A stretch of 64,000 nt of DNA from Hyalella azteca (lineage: Eukaryota > Arthropoda > Malacostraca > Amphipoda > Hyalellidae). Below, one piece after another: positions 37,501-48,800 of the stretch. Positions within the stretch are counted from its first letter, which is position 1; each line of letters starts with the position of its first letter. The position numbers and the translations under genes are program-made. The notes under the pieces were generated by a model. That model was given only the letters and a program-made list of their open reading frames with translations, ran no database searches and was not told where the DNA came from. The stretch covers positions 583,111-647,110 of the forward strand of contig NW_025941275.1 in assembly GCF_000764305.2 (NCBI RefSeq), written 5' to 3'.

Positions 37501-38152
37501 GACAAACCAGAGATTTTTAGAATCAGTTCATTTTCAATTTCTTCATTTACTCAAGACTTAAATCAATTTCTTATGTAAGATAATGCTGGTATCCATGATA
37601 CTTTACTGGTCTACTTATAAGACTCAAAAATGAACTCGAGGGAGAGTCTAAAAAACTCTCTGCTTTGCCACTATGAATTAGTGGCAAACCAGAGATTTTT
37701 TTAGAATCAGTTCACTTTTAATTTCCTCATTTACCCCAGATTTTAACAGATTTCTTATGTATGATAACTCTGGTATCCAAGATACTTTACTGGTCTACTT
37801 ATAGGACTCAAAAATGAACTTGAGGAAGAGTCTAAGAAACTCTCTGCTTTGCCACTATGGACTTACACAGGTGACGGGTAATTTTGAAAATAAGAAATTT
37901 GTCAAGTCTGATACTGTGAATTTGAGAGTTCCATATAAAATTTTGTTAATTTGACATAAAAGAAGGTGGTTTCATACATACCGATTGAACTTCTTTAGCT
38001 TTCTTATTAGCTTTAGGCTTGGCACTAGTTTTCTTAGCAGGAGCAGGAGGCGGTGTTTCAGCTTTAGACTGTTTTTCAGGCTTTCTTTTTAAATGCATAT
38101 CATCCAAATCAACATCACTACCCAAAACGCTGAATCCAAAGTATTTCGACAT
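25539..38152 (-). CDS. GKAP1: G kinase-anchoring protein 1 (GKAP1) homologue
   Basis: Six - strand exons join in phase 0 throughout: 38152-37982 (ATG), 30769-30584, 27685-27494, 27359-27123, 26455-26306 and 25709-25557, totalling 363 codons. GKAP1 is a Golgi-associated coiled-coil protein that anchors cGMP-dependent kinase I-alpha in vertebrates (about 366 aa). Matches to the family: a basic Lys/Pro-rich N-terminus, DWQSRDQK in exon 2, REALMLSKLDYE plus KKKKKDKPVTISLSEF in exon 3, and a C-terminal heptad-rich coiled coil (about residues 275-363, LEVESLKDSLEKVKLRNKKL onward). Reading through the last GTGAGA adds five codons to TAA at 25541-25539 (368 aa). A further short 3' exon is the alternative, and I could not identify one. 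Exon 5 uses a weak donor, GAG|GTCATG, but the resulting join reproduces the family alignment. The start at 38152 is the first in-frame ATG of the exon. Intron 1 (7.2 kb) and intron 2 are loaded with transposon copies. Confidence 0.88.
25764..25952. repeat. 43-bp minisatellite in GKAP1 intron 5
   Basis: The word GTGCAGCG recurs at 25764, 25807, 25850, 25893 and 25936, exactly 43 bp apart, giving about 4.4 copies with few mismatches. On the gene's strand each unit contains CACTAACGCTGCAC, a good match to a metazoan branch-point motif (CTAAC). The array begins about 55 bp upstream of the exon 6 acceptor. Confidence 0.92.
26559..26644. repeat. 86-bp perfect palindrome (43-bp arms, no spacer)
   Basis: Bases 26559-26601 are the exact reverse complement of 26602-26644. 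The centre is GGGAATATTCCC and the symmetry breaks immediately outside both ends. It lies in the GKAP1 intron between exons 5 and 4. Confidence 0.95.
26983..27095. repeat. degenerate short tandem repeat in a GKAP1 intron
   Basis: Units built on CAAGCTTCAAA, ACAGACACA and GCAGCAACAGCC recur three to four times at roughly 30-bp spacing just downstream of exon 4 on the gene's strand. Long overlapping ORFs here are a consequence of the repeat composition. Confidence 0.65.
28276..30015. mobile_element. TA-flanked element of the same family, GGGTAATAAGGGAC variant, copy 3
   Basis: Starts CCATCAAACAGGGTAATAAG, ends CTTATTACCCCATTTGACGG, TA on both sides. The interior matches copies 1 and 2 in reverse orientation, with another repeat inserted at about 28950-29455. 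In GKAP1 intron 2. Confidence 0.85.
28950..29455 (-). mobile_element. interspersed repeat (GACAGACAGACAAAC family) nested in another element
   Basis: Reverse orientation: ACAACACTTCTCTTTAACTT to TTCTTTAGAAGTATTGTCTT. It interrupts the TA-flanked element 28276-30015, so it inserted later than that element. Confidence 0.8.
31132..31420. mobile_element. 289-bp internally deleted member of the CCGTCAACCGGGG family
   Basis: Starts CCGTCAACCGGGGTAACTC, ends GAATTACCCCGGTTGACGG, TA at 31130-31131 and 31421-31422. Only subterminal sequence is retained, as in a MITE. Confidence 0.9.
31899..32552. mobile_element. MITE-like element with GATGGGGTAAGATGGGA ends
   Basis: The left end ATAGTCTGATGGGGTAAGAT is roughly mirrored at the right end by CCCCCATCTCTGACTGTATA. 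A block of about 70 bp beginning GACATGCA is duplicated internally (about 31966 and 32398). Termini are diverged. Confidence 0.55.
33085..34071. mobile_element. TA-flanked palindromic element (GGGGTAACTTAGACC family)
   Basis: Begins TA-CCGTAAAATGGGG and ends CCCCATTTTACGG-TA, 987 bp. The halves are inverted copies meeting near 33600. It shares most of its length with 10416-11392. Located in GKAP1 intron 1. Confidence 0.9.
34518..34909. mobile_element. partial copy of the GGGGTAACTTAGACC family
   Basis: Starts inside the family sequence (GTTACCCCATCAGGGCTGCC) and reaches the intact end CCCCATTTTACGG next to TA at 34910-34911. The left terminus is missing. Confidence 0.82.
35100..35735. repeat. 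interspersed repeat, inverted partner of 8285-8815 and 299-376
   Basis: 35100-35650 matches 8285-8815 in reverse. The adjoining 35656-35735 matches 299-376 in reverse (AGGCTTCC, then ATTTCAAA and TCTCTATCAGAAAT), so the underlying element is longer than either left-hand piece. Confidence 0.8.
36700..36840. repeat. short tandem duplication around ATATCGCGGCTC
   Basis: The block ATATCGCGGCTCTAATATCA and its AGTAGGTATGAAAT flank occur twice exactly, and a third diverged copy (ATCTCGCGGCTCGAATGTCA) follows. Confidence 0.85.
37119..37860. repeat. tandem array of a roughly 180-bp MITE-like unit
   Basis: Three full units and one partial unit, each starting AGTGACAAACCAGAGA or AGTGGCAAACCAGAGA and ending CTCTGCTTTGCCACTATG. 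The unit ends are inverted copies of each other (CATAGTGGCAAA). In GKAP1 intron 1, ending about 120 bp upstream of exon 1's donor on the + strand coordinate. Confidence 0.88.
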
Positions 38153-39414
38153 TTTTGACAGCAAACGTTCAAGTTTCAACGCCCACGCAATGTCGCAAGA
38201 ACCTTTTCAGTTTTCGACTGGCAATCGAGTCCTGCCACTGAGTACTGACATCGGCATGAAAGAGATCAAATAGGTTGGGGAAGCTGCAAATACCTGTACT
38301 ACACGACAGACGTACGAAGCATGTATCCTGTGTTCCGAGACATCACCTAAACATTTCTTGTCAAATATCGGTTGAAATTTAATCCTTGGAAAAAATTCAC
38401 TTTTTCGTCAGACTTTTCCCACGCAAACTGCAACACGGTACAAAATCGTATAAAAATGTCTTGGAAGCGAGAGTACCGGGATTCAAAGTATCAGATTTGA
38501 AAGTTCAGAGTAGCAGGATAAGAGTTACGTGAGTAGTAAATTGCGTTTTCCGTTGAGTCGACGTCGAATGATTGCTGGGACTAAATTTTAATGAATAATG
38601 ATTGGCAATGTCGTTCGAAAAATGCATTTTAACAGCAGCAAAATAAACAACAAACGATATACTTCTGCTAGTTGAAAATTAAGTTAGGTTTTCCGTATTA
38701 AAAAGAAAATTATTGATGAATAAAATTGAAAAAAATACCCTCCGCAGCGTACTGATATTATCTACTTATATTTCAAATTTGAATAAAATCCGTTCATAAT
38801 TGAAGGAGTTATGAGTGCCACAGTTGAAAATGAAGTTCGAGCTCGCAGGCGAGTTCGCACGCGAGTTCGCTGAAGTGTCGAATCGGTCACACTAACAAAT
38901 AATAGGCAGGCAATGGTGATGTTATTCGCTGTTTTCCTGTGTGATTTTATTCCATGAACACTTGACACGTTGATAGTAAATTATTGTCCAACACTTTTTG
39001 ATTAAAAATATTTAGCTATTTTCTTGTTTCTAACAAATTTTGATACCTACCCACTAATACTAGTGCTGGATGTGCTCTTCCACGCTTTATAAATCGCATA
39101 ACATGAAAACGGAAAGCTTAAAATATTGACGTCGTTAAAAATTATAAAAAAAATTAATCGATATTGTGGTGGGAAGGGAGGTGCTATAGACATTTAATTA
39201 AATATAAAATGAAAGTTCAATTCAAATTAATGCCCTTTCAAGTCATTAATTGAAGTTATCGTGACCCAAAATGAAATCAGAGCAAAAAAAACAGTCACCC
39301 TTTCAGAAATATTAACAAATTTTAGATTTTTTTCACACCCGTGTAATCACTGTTAAACTTGTAAGAAAAGCAGACTGGGTTACCAGTTTTTCCCGGTGCT
39401 GTTTTGCGGTCGTT

Positions 39415-40255
39415 CCTGTGTGACGGATAAATGACCGTGTGGCGAATAGTTGATTGATTGGCGAATAGTTGACGAATAATTGATCGATTGCGGCGAATAA
39501 TCGATTGTTTGCAGGAGGCGAATAGTCGATATATGGTGAATAACTAATCATGTGCACGTGACGAATAAGTGATCGTCTGTGTATGACGAACATGTGATCG
39601 CTCACACATGGAGAATAAGTGATCGCTTGCCCGTGGCGAACAATTAATTGTATGTGCATGGCGAATAATTAATCGTGTACATGTGACGAATAAGTGATCG
39701 GTTGCATGTGGCGAACAAGTAATCGACAAAATCGGTTACATGTGGCGAACAATGATCGACAAAATGAGGGCACCATCCCATGAAGGCAAAAAGTGCTCCT
39801 TTCTTTACATGAATTTAGAACATATTTTAAAAATTAGTATAATACATCAAATAAGAAATAAACGTGTACGTTTGAATGTGGCGAATAGTTGAAGAATAAT
39901 TGATCGATTGCGGCGAATAATTGATTGTTTGCAGGAGGCGAATAGTCTATCGTATATATAATATATATATAGCGAATCATGTGCACGTTGCGAATAATTA
40001 ATCGTATGTGTATGGCGAATAATTAATCGTGTGCATGTGGCGAATAGATGATCGCTCACACGTGGCGGATAAGTGATCGCTTGCCCGTGGCGAATAATTA
40101 ATCGTGTGCATGTGGCGAATAAGTGATCGGTCGGATGTGGCGAATAAGTGATTACCAGTGATTTGAAGTGATAGTGATTTGAAAATTACCTGTATGATTG
40201 ATAAAGCCTGCATGTGACTGATCGTTCGCATCTGGTGAATGTCGTATGTATGTCG
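39415..40255. repeat. degenerate repeat field built on GTGGCGAATAAGTGATCG
   Basis: Dozens of 18-26-bp variants (GGCGAATAATTAATCG, TGACGAATAAGTGATCG, GTGGCGAACAAG) interrupted by about 90 bp of unrelated sequence at 39770-39860. Intergenic, upstream of GKAP1. Its - strand ORFs rich in SDHLFAT and LIIRH are produced by the period. Confidence 0.85.
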
Positions 40256-40732
40256 TGTATGTGAGGCTCCGCTAATTTTGTTTATAGAGACCCAATCTAA
40301 ATGCGGTGGACGACGTCTCAGTTGCCCATCCTTTGGTGCGGAATTAAGATTCGAAGTGACCAGCAAAATGAGGGCTCCATCACATTAGGGCAAAAAGTGC
40401 GCTTTTCTTTACATGAATTTAGAACACATTTTAAAAATCAGTATAGCACATCCAATCATTTTAATCAACGTGGAAACTATTTAGCCCTCTTTTCGAACAA
40501 TATTTAGGTAATGCATTTAGATGTAAATGTATTCTATGTTTTATCTATCCGAAAATCAGTCTACGGCCTTCTACAAAAAAATTCGAGCTGAGAATTAGTC
40601 TTTCATCAGTCGGACTGACAGAGCATTAATTATTGTTAGAAGAAATGCAGTAATGAAGGATCGGTCAATGCATTTATACTTGTTCAATGTTTTATGGAAA
40701 TTTGTGGCAAATTCTGCATAAATTCCAAATTG

Positions 40733-40868
40733 TCATAACATAACATAACATAACATAGTGATGTCGGCTCTGAAGTGTAGGCCTGATGTGGCCTGTCGCC
40801 GATTCTTTTCCATTTCGTGCCTTGTTCATAGATCTAAACTCGTGTCATTTGACCGGATCTTTTCATGA
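40733..40868 (-). mobile_element. LINE 3'-tail fragment, same family as 5250-5725
   Basis: Only the 3' UTR is present (GGCGACAGGCCACATCAGG and the TTATG-repeat end at about 40735-40757). It is truncated before any coding sequence, close to the undetermined base at 40883. Confidence 0.85.
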
Positions 40869-41029
40869 CTGGCGATAGTTTGNTGTCATCAGATATTTTG
40901 ATTGTCCACTGCAATATATGGAGAAGTGTAATTGGTGATAGCTGTGTGCCATGGCAAAGAATCAGCATCTTCAAAGCAATTAATTTAGCTTTTTTGACCC
41001 ATGTTGTGCCTAACTTCACAGTCGTATAT

Positions 41030-41515
41030 TATTATTACAACATTTCTCTTTAGCTTCACTTCTTGTTTGTCTGTCTGTCTGCTACAAATCTTATAATCGA
41101 AATTTAACACACTTCTACTAATGCTATCGATCTGAAATTTTGCACACTTGCGTAAAGTTGGAGACAATGCATGAATCAAACGATAAAACAAATTATTTTA
41201 AAATTAAATTTTTTTCAATATTAAAAAAATTTAAAAAATAATTTTGTCAGGTACAAATCTTATAACTGATATTTGACACACTTTTCCCTGTCCAATTGAT
41301 CTGAAATTTTGCACGCTTGTGTGAAGTCGGAGGCAATGCATGAATCAATTGACATAATAAATAATTTTGAAACAAAATTTATATATTACTAAAATTGAAA
41401 AATTAATGTTTTAAATATTCGAAAATAAAGTGAGATATTCATTGTACATATGTAACATTGGAGACACTGGATTCTTTAGAAGTGTTGTCTTTAAAAAGTA
41501 ATTTTTAGACGTATA
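41030..41515 (-). mobile_element. interspersed repeat (GACAGACAGACAAAC family)
   Basis: ACAACATTTCTCTTTAGCTT to TTCTTTAGAAGTGTTGTCTT, co-linear with 28950-29455. Confidence 0.8.
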
Positions 41516-42244
41516 TTATACTGATGGCACTCTCGTGATATTTCCGGTTGAATTAATTATAGTTGAAGTGACAGTGTTAATGATCGCCAAGATTGGTCCA
41601 CTGGGTAGACGTTTCCAGACCATCAAGTAGCTCTGAAAATTCTGGTTGAGTTCGGGGAGGTCACTGCACAATCAAGAACACCAAGACTGGAGCAGTGAAT
41701 TGTGGGTTTGAGACACATACCAAGACTGAAAATTCTGCAGTATCGAGAATAGCATCAGATACAACATAGATTAATCATTATCTCTGGCACCACTGCGCTA
41801 TAGTTTATCTTCAGTTACTGCCACAAACCAACTCAATCATTGCAATTCAGTAAGCCGTGATAATACCCGATTACTAAAAGCAGCGAGTATGTAAAACATC
41901 ATTTGGACTTCAGCATAAGCTGTCTAGCACAACAAGAATGAAGCTTCACGAGAGATGTCAAGAGTAACCAGACACTGTAGCAGGCGAGGGAGAAAAGCGA
42001 CAGAACAACGATACAAGCCGTACAACGCCAGATATTGCAACGCCCATACAGGAATTGTAAGCAGCGCGCCTGTCACGAGATGAAAAGAAAAACAGTCCAG
42101 AAGCCTGCCTTAGGCCCCAACCCAAATTATTTGAGCTTAGACAAACGAATACGTTAGGCTCCATTGTATTCCCTCTAAACGGAAACAATCGACGAATTTT
42201 TGTCTAACCCTGATGATGCCTCTGTTATCGACGTCTGCGTGAAA

Positions 42245-42739
42245 AGTTGGGAACCTCATTGAAGTATACAGGCATACTCATGGTTTATGCAAGGTCGCAG
42301 AAGGATTCTGCGACCTTGCCTTGCCTTGCCCAAGGTCTAATGTCCGACTAGAATTTGAAACATGAACCAACACCTAGGGCCACGGCTATAAACTAAAAAA
42401 ACGCGTTGCAACTCATCCACGAGGTAACATTTCTTCTCGCTTCGAATCACCAACATGTGGAACAGCCTTCCCGATTACATTGTTGACGCTCCGAGTATAA
42501 ACGCGTTCAAGAACAGACTAGATAAAGATATGGAGAAATAAATAGTCCGACTTGAAATGCCTAGCACCATATCGAACCCGGAGGAAGTCTAGTAGCTATT
42601 TCAAACTATCATCAGTTTGGAAAAGATCCTGTCGAAGGACCCGTTTTTAGATCTCCTGTGGTCAAGTCACGAAAAGTACAAGAATTGGCGACAGGCCACA
42701 TCAGGCCTATTCTTCAGCGCCGACATCGCTATGATATGA
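42245..42739 (+). mobile_element. LINE 3' fragment, third copy, + strand
   Basis: Encodes GNLIEVYRHTHGLCKVAEGF, then HGYKLKKRVA and, after a frameshift, FFSLRITNMWNSLPDYIV and INAFKNRLDK. The tail holds GGCGACAGGCCACATCAGG, ending near GCTATGATATG. It is a pseudogene-like fragment. Confidence 0.85.
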
Positions 42740-43183
42740 AGGGCTCTTTTTCCTGAAAGGGTCCAGAAGGATAGTCTAGTTTGCCCCCTAGCTGCGGCCC
42801 TACCATCATCAACACGATGGTAAACTTCCATTCAATCATTCCATGTTAAAATGCTCAGAACACTTTATATCGTCCAATTATTAATTATTACCCGACTTTC
42901 TGCAATTGATATTTTAGCAGATTTTTATCGTCATAGAACATGAGCAAAAGGAATGAGAGTTCAAGATGAAGAGAACAGTTTAAATCAACTGTTTCTATAA
43001 ATGGGGAAAATAAACAGACAAGAGTAAACTACACGTTTCTTCCGAAATTTATCCTACAAGTGTTATACAGCCCTTGGGTAAAAATATAGATATGAAAGTT
43101 TCTTTTTGAAAGCAGAGCATTAAGGAAGCAAGAGTTCATCTTGTAATCTTTCGCACTAAATGACAAATTAGGGGAAGTAGGGT

Positions 43184-43446
43184 ACAGTGGAGCATGAGGG
43201 ACAATAGGTCAAGTCCATTATTTTGTACATTAATGGGTTATATTTAAAACAGTTTGGGCAGTAATGGCACATGCAATGATTGATGGCAGTAAGTCTGTGC
43301 AATGGCAGTAATCATTGCAATGGTGCAATCATTGCATTTGGGCAGTAAGTCTGTGCAATGATTGATGTGGCAGAGGTTGTGGTTGTACCATTCTATGTAG
43401 AAAATATCTGACGTGTCTCACTGTGTCTTATGCCCCACTGTACCCC
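43184..43446. mobile_element. short MITE-like element with GGGTACAGTGGAGCAT ends
   Basis: GGGTACAGTGGAGCATGAG at the left is mirrored by CTTATGCCCCACTGTACCCC at the right. The interior repeats GGCAGTAAGTCTGTGCAATG. Lies between importin-alpha and GKAP1. Confidence 0.65.
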
Positions 43447-45895
43447 AAGACTGAGCTAAACGATGTTCCTAAATTGCACGCAGTCTTTGGTGTAGTAGCA
43501 TAAGAAAAATTTAACTAATCAGTACATTTAAAAAAATTCTCTTTATTAGTATGCGGACGATTTCTACTGTAGAGAAAATATCAACAATAAGAAGAATTAT
43601 CTTCCAACTATAGAACGGAAACAGAAACTAAATGTGTGCTCAAGAGTAATAAGAAGAAAGTTAAGAACTAATAACTAATGCTTCCCATTAAATTATTGCT
43701 TACCGAAATAACCCCATCCTAATAGAAAAAATACACAACATACATATCAAATCAAAATAAAACTTATACTTCATGTCTGGGAAAAACGTTTTGCTGCTCT
43801 AGCTATAAAATGGAAATTAAAAATTACGTACGAATTGTTATTTCTTTAATCTCACATCTGAGATGTAATCAATAATTACTAAAATGGAAATTGTTCTAAG
43901 GCAATTCTTGCACGAGAATTTCTGGAAAACCTAAAACAGTGAAGACAAATTAAATAAACGAATGAGAACCCGCCAGTAAAATTGATACCGCCTAATACGT
44001 ATATCACTGACGATACAAGCGATATTTTTACTGAATTCAATAAATGTTCAAGAATAAATACAAAGTAACATGGTAGACTGGCTACACACAATGGAAAAAT
44101 CGTGTATTATTTAAGGTCAGGCCAAGAAAGTTACACTGTCAAACCTGTTGAAGCCATTACAGTGATATTGAGAATAAACCAAGAACTAGAATCTTCGACT
44201 GTAAACACAAGAAAAGATCTTAATTTCTCCGTGAGATTCAGTGTCTCTAAGACGCTCAGTGCAAGGCAATACTCGTATAATTATTCTATGAACGAGATGG
44301 AGATATTTCATCAAGTCTTATTTCGAGAGAATACAGGAGAAGAAAGCGTTTATGAGGAAGCATTTGTAAACGCAAGCCTTTAACAATAAAAGTGGTGTGT
44401 CCGAAACTTCACTCTATCACAAGAAATAAAAATAATTCGAATTAACCAAGGATAATGAAGGTATTAATAAATAGAGGCAGTATCTACATTGACCGCGTGA
44501 GGTATCATGTTTAAAAGAAATTCATGGAACGACGGTAGCTCGCGCTCAGCGATAATTATAAGGCCACACACTGTTTCAACATGGAAGAAGACGACACAAA
44601 ATACAGCAGAAATAAATTATCAGTAATAAAGTTCAAATTACGGTAACATAGACTACTTTCTCAGTGTATTGGGAAATTTGAGTAAATTGTTCCCCAAACT
44701 AAACGAATACCATTAAAAGTGCAGAATTGATCGCAATCAAAATATACCTAGCTTTCAGATAGCATTCAGCATAAAAAACTAGAAAACTTCATCAACAGCT
44801 CAAACTGCCTTGCAAAAAAAAAAATTGCCATTACCTTTCTCGAATAACGTAAATTAAAAATATCCATTTCCTCACAAGTGGCGACTAAAATGTTTAGTAC
44901 CAAATGATGGACATGTACGAGCTTCACTCAGACCTAGGAGCGGCACACATAACTGCGGGAGTAGATCAGAGCTCAAAATAATATAAATATTTATGCCCGA
45001 AGTCTCTAATTCGGCAGGCGGCACCTTACGGGATACAGAGCAACTAAAAACAACCCATTTCAGAAACATTCACCTTAGAAACCCCCATTAGTAGATTAAT
45101 TCTACACATAAATTGGACGTCTATGTATAAAGTTATAAGATATACATAGCGAAAGTCTATCAAAGAAGCACAGGTAAAAAATGAGAAAACGATGACGAAT
45201 GAGCAAGTTGAAATAGCAAGTACGCTAAATTCTGTGAGGTGCAAGGGATGACATGGGCGCAGCCCAGACGACACTCGTACAAAACCAGCGATTACGACTA
45301 CCTATCGTAGTACCTAATCTCCTGTGACAAATTACAGGTAGGTAACTCCTAAATATGAGCACACTATCAATCTGCGCGAGAAGTCCCGTCAGTGTCGCCA
45401 GCAAAAAAGCCACTTTCATCAGGCCCGCAAGATGTCGTTCGTAGACGAGGACTCCGAAAAGACCTCATTGGCTCAAATTATTTAGGGCAGCCCAAATTAT
45501 CAAACAGTCAGAGGCGAAAATATCCACAAGATTCAAGTCAAATTTAAGGTTATACAAATTTAATTTTTTCAAGCAACACACGAGCATTAGTTAGAGCAGC
45601 GTCCAATAGCAGTAAAAAATTCAATAGTTACCGACGTCATTCGAGATTCTTCAACAAATTTGATTGAAAGAACACTTTCTGCATTGTACACTTAAGTAAC
45701 ACTGCCTTGGATAGATAAATAACAATCATTACTTTTACTCAATGCAACTTTGAGTGAAATGATATCCTCAAAAGTTAATGTTCTTAGGTAAGAAAATTAA
45801 TTTCCTAAATAAACCACATCTAGGCGGGTGCAACCCCCAACAAGCGAGAGAAGTCTGACTGGAGAAAATGATGAAGCCTAATTCTGTTAACGTCG

Positions 45896-48800
45896 TTAGA
45901 ACCTGAAGCCACCATCGCTGTTTGTATCGTCGCAACGAACGTAGTTGTGGTCGCCAGTATTGTCGTTCTCAACACAACTTTCCTCGGGCTCCTGTTGAGT
46001 TACAATCATTTAAATGATGCACTGAAAGTTTACAAGTTTCCGTTTAAAGGTCCTACAGAAATTTTCATCAAATTTTGCATAGCTGAAAACATCAAAGTAT
46101 TGTTCGATGAGAAATTAATGGATGGAAGACCAAGTAATTTATTGATGAAAAAAAAACATCAAGAATGTACACTGCAATGTTTTACTAATCACATATTTTG
46201 AATAAACGCTTTACTTACGTCATCATGAAAGTATTTCTCAATGATGGTGTATGCCAGCTTGTAAACGTCGACATTCTCGTGATTCTGCAGGAATTCTATT
46301 TTGTCGATGCCTGATGAGGAGACATGAAGTAGAGGAAACAAGAGTTTCAATCATTTAATCACAAATTATTCCCTGAATCGAATTAAAACAGGAAGAAAAA
46401 TACAGATGCATGGAAAAAATAAGTAGTTTTAGAAGCATTTAATAACCATAAACAGAATAGAAGTATGATTTAAAAATCACGAAAAATATATACTAATCAC
46501 AAAAGAAGTACAGGAGAAATAAATATTCTGACCTGTTTGAAAATGGAATATGAATACGATACTCAACAATTATTGTTAGTCACTAATATGAATCTTAAAA
46601 ATGATCACCAATACACAACTGAAGAATTTTTTAAATTTTCGGTAATGTCAAAGAAGAAGAACTGACCCCCACACTCCTCTATCATGGCAGTGACAGCTTC
46701 TAGGTCCTCATCACACCGCTGAAGTATATTGTAGATGCCGTCAAGCACAACCTGGATCACCTGGGCGTCCATGCACGTCAACAAGTTGCAGAACGGAGGG
46801 ATCACGTGCTGGGTCAGCAGGTACGACAACTGCGACAACAAAACTCCAGTTCAAATGAAAAGAATGAGCCTCCAAATAACACAAAAACTTGTATTTTCAA
46901 CATTCAAATAACTTGTATAATGCCTATACAATTTGTTTCGATTCAAAATTTCTACATGAAGAAGCGAGAGAAATATTCATAAAAAATGTAATAAATTGGT
47001 TTGTTTATGCAAGTGCAGTAATAAAAAAATTCTGTTTCAAATGCTTCACAGCACACAAGAGAAATCAATGCGAACTTGCTTTTCTTCTCTCGTTCTAAGC
47101 GTTTTATTCAACAGAGTAGTTAAATTGTTGGCTCAGCTGACAAATATTTAAAACGATTTTTATGTTTAGCCTGTGCGAAGCAATTCATTCTTTTGTCAAA
47201 AGATATATAATTGTTGTGATCAAACAAGGCCATCATTACCAAATCAAAGCTCTTCATTAGAATATTTTTTGACTAAATCAACACAAATATTGTCGAGAAG
47301 AAAAAATGTAAACATTTGCAATTAAAGCAATAACTTGTAAGAATTAATCAGCATTGGAAAAACTTGTAAATAGTCGCCAACAGAAGAATTTTCCATGGAT
47401 GGATGTAATTACATGACGAACTTGTCAGAATTAATCAAGGCCAAAACTTGTAACCTGTTCTTTGGTGCCAGAGACGGTCAGGTTACTGATGGCCCAGGCG
47501 GCCTCCTTCTGCGTGTTGAAGTCACCACGCGCCAGCAGGTGCAGCAACAGCGGCACGAGTCCAGCGTCCAGCACCGCCTGCACCTGCGTCTTGTTGCCCG
47601 CCATGATGTTGCTCAGAAACCACACTGCCTCCTGCAACAAATAAAAGATGCTAAAGATGCAAATTATAGGGAATGACAACTTCAACATATATATTAAGTG
47701 TTAACTCCCCTGACCGCTTCCTGCAACACCCAAAGCTCTCGTTACCGCTTACCGAGTAAGAATTTGAAGATAATAGAAATTAATTTTACTGGACGAGACA
47801 ATAATGACGGCTACCACACAGTTATACACAAGAAAATACTCAGATATTCCAAGATACTTAGAAAGCCACAGTGCTGCAAATACTGTCAAATTAGATGAAT
47901 TTATAAGGATTAGAAACTTGAAATAGGGCATATAAACTTGAATATAAAGAAGGGGATTGGCAGTCGATGTTGGACTCGAAAAAAGAATTAGTTTAGCATT
48001 ATATACTTTCGAGCGAATTTTGTTTACATTTTTATTACATAATATCTTTAATATATTAAATGCAGGATTAATGCATTTAGAAAATTGCAATTTTGCAAGC
48101 GATAGATTGCATTATATTTATTGCAATAAACTATAAGGCAATTCTATCTACTTTGTATTAATTGCAAGATTATTTGACGTGACTTGAACTGATAAACTGA
48201 TGCAGGGCGGCCCACCTTGGTGATCTTGTCCTTAGGATGCTGCAGCAGTGCAGGGAAGTGAGCGAGTGCATTGCTGTCGATCACGGCCTGCGTCTGCTGG
48301 TCGCTTCCCGTCACTATGTTGCCCACTGCTCGCAGCGCTGCCGTCTGAATCTGCACGACCACAATCCACTTTTGTCTTGTATCTTCGGAAATAGTTATAG
48401 TTTATCAGACTTCTTTGGCAGGAGCATTAATGATAAAAAAGCTGAAAATTACCTTGACATCTTTGTGTGAGAGCAGCGGGATCAGGGATTTGAGAATACC
48501 ACTGTCAATCACCAGCTGGATGTTCTTCTCACCGCCATCTGTGAGGTAGCTCAGAGCCCACACTGTGTCCACTTGGATCTGAAATTCAATCAATCGTCAA
48601 CAAGGAATTTAATTCTTATCTAATCAACAGTCAGTATTTGTCAACATGATAAAAATAACATTAAATATATTCACAATTCAATCAAACAAGTAACACAACC
48701 TTTTTGATTATGTACATAATTCTACATGAAAATATAGTGAAGACTGAAGAGGCACCTATATATTAGGATGCAGTAGACTCACAGAAGTGTCATTACCTAT

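Larger units (their letters stand above)
40884..45895. other. intergenic region downstream of importin-alpha
   Basis: Apart from the LINE, MITE and interspersed-repeat copies listed, it is AT-rich with no recognisable coding exon. It should contain the importin-alpha 3' UTR; the nearest canonical - strand AATAAA seen is near 43543, which would imply a UTR of over 2 kb. Confidence 0.45.

Noticed and set aside
39415..40255. CRISPR-like array
   Set aside because: Repeats are degenerate with no constant spacer length, in a eukaryotic intergenic context.
39333..40366. - strand ORFs of 60-122 aa rich in SDHLFAT and LIIRH repeats
   Set aside because: They follow the tandem-repeat period exactly and have no start context, splice sites or family match.
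44102..44383. 93-aa + strand ORF with a methionine start
   Set aside because: No family resemblance, AT-rich codons typical of surrounding intergenic DNA, no supporting splice or promoter context.
47395..47676. + strand 93-aa ORF opposite importin-alpha
   Set aside because: Antisense shadow of exon 9 (47631-47455).
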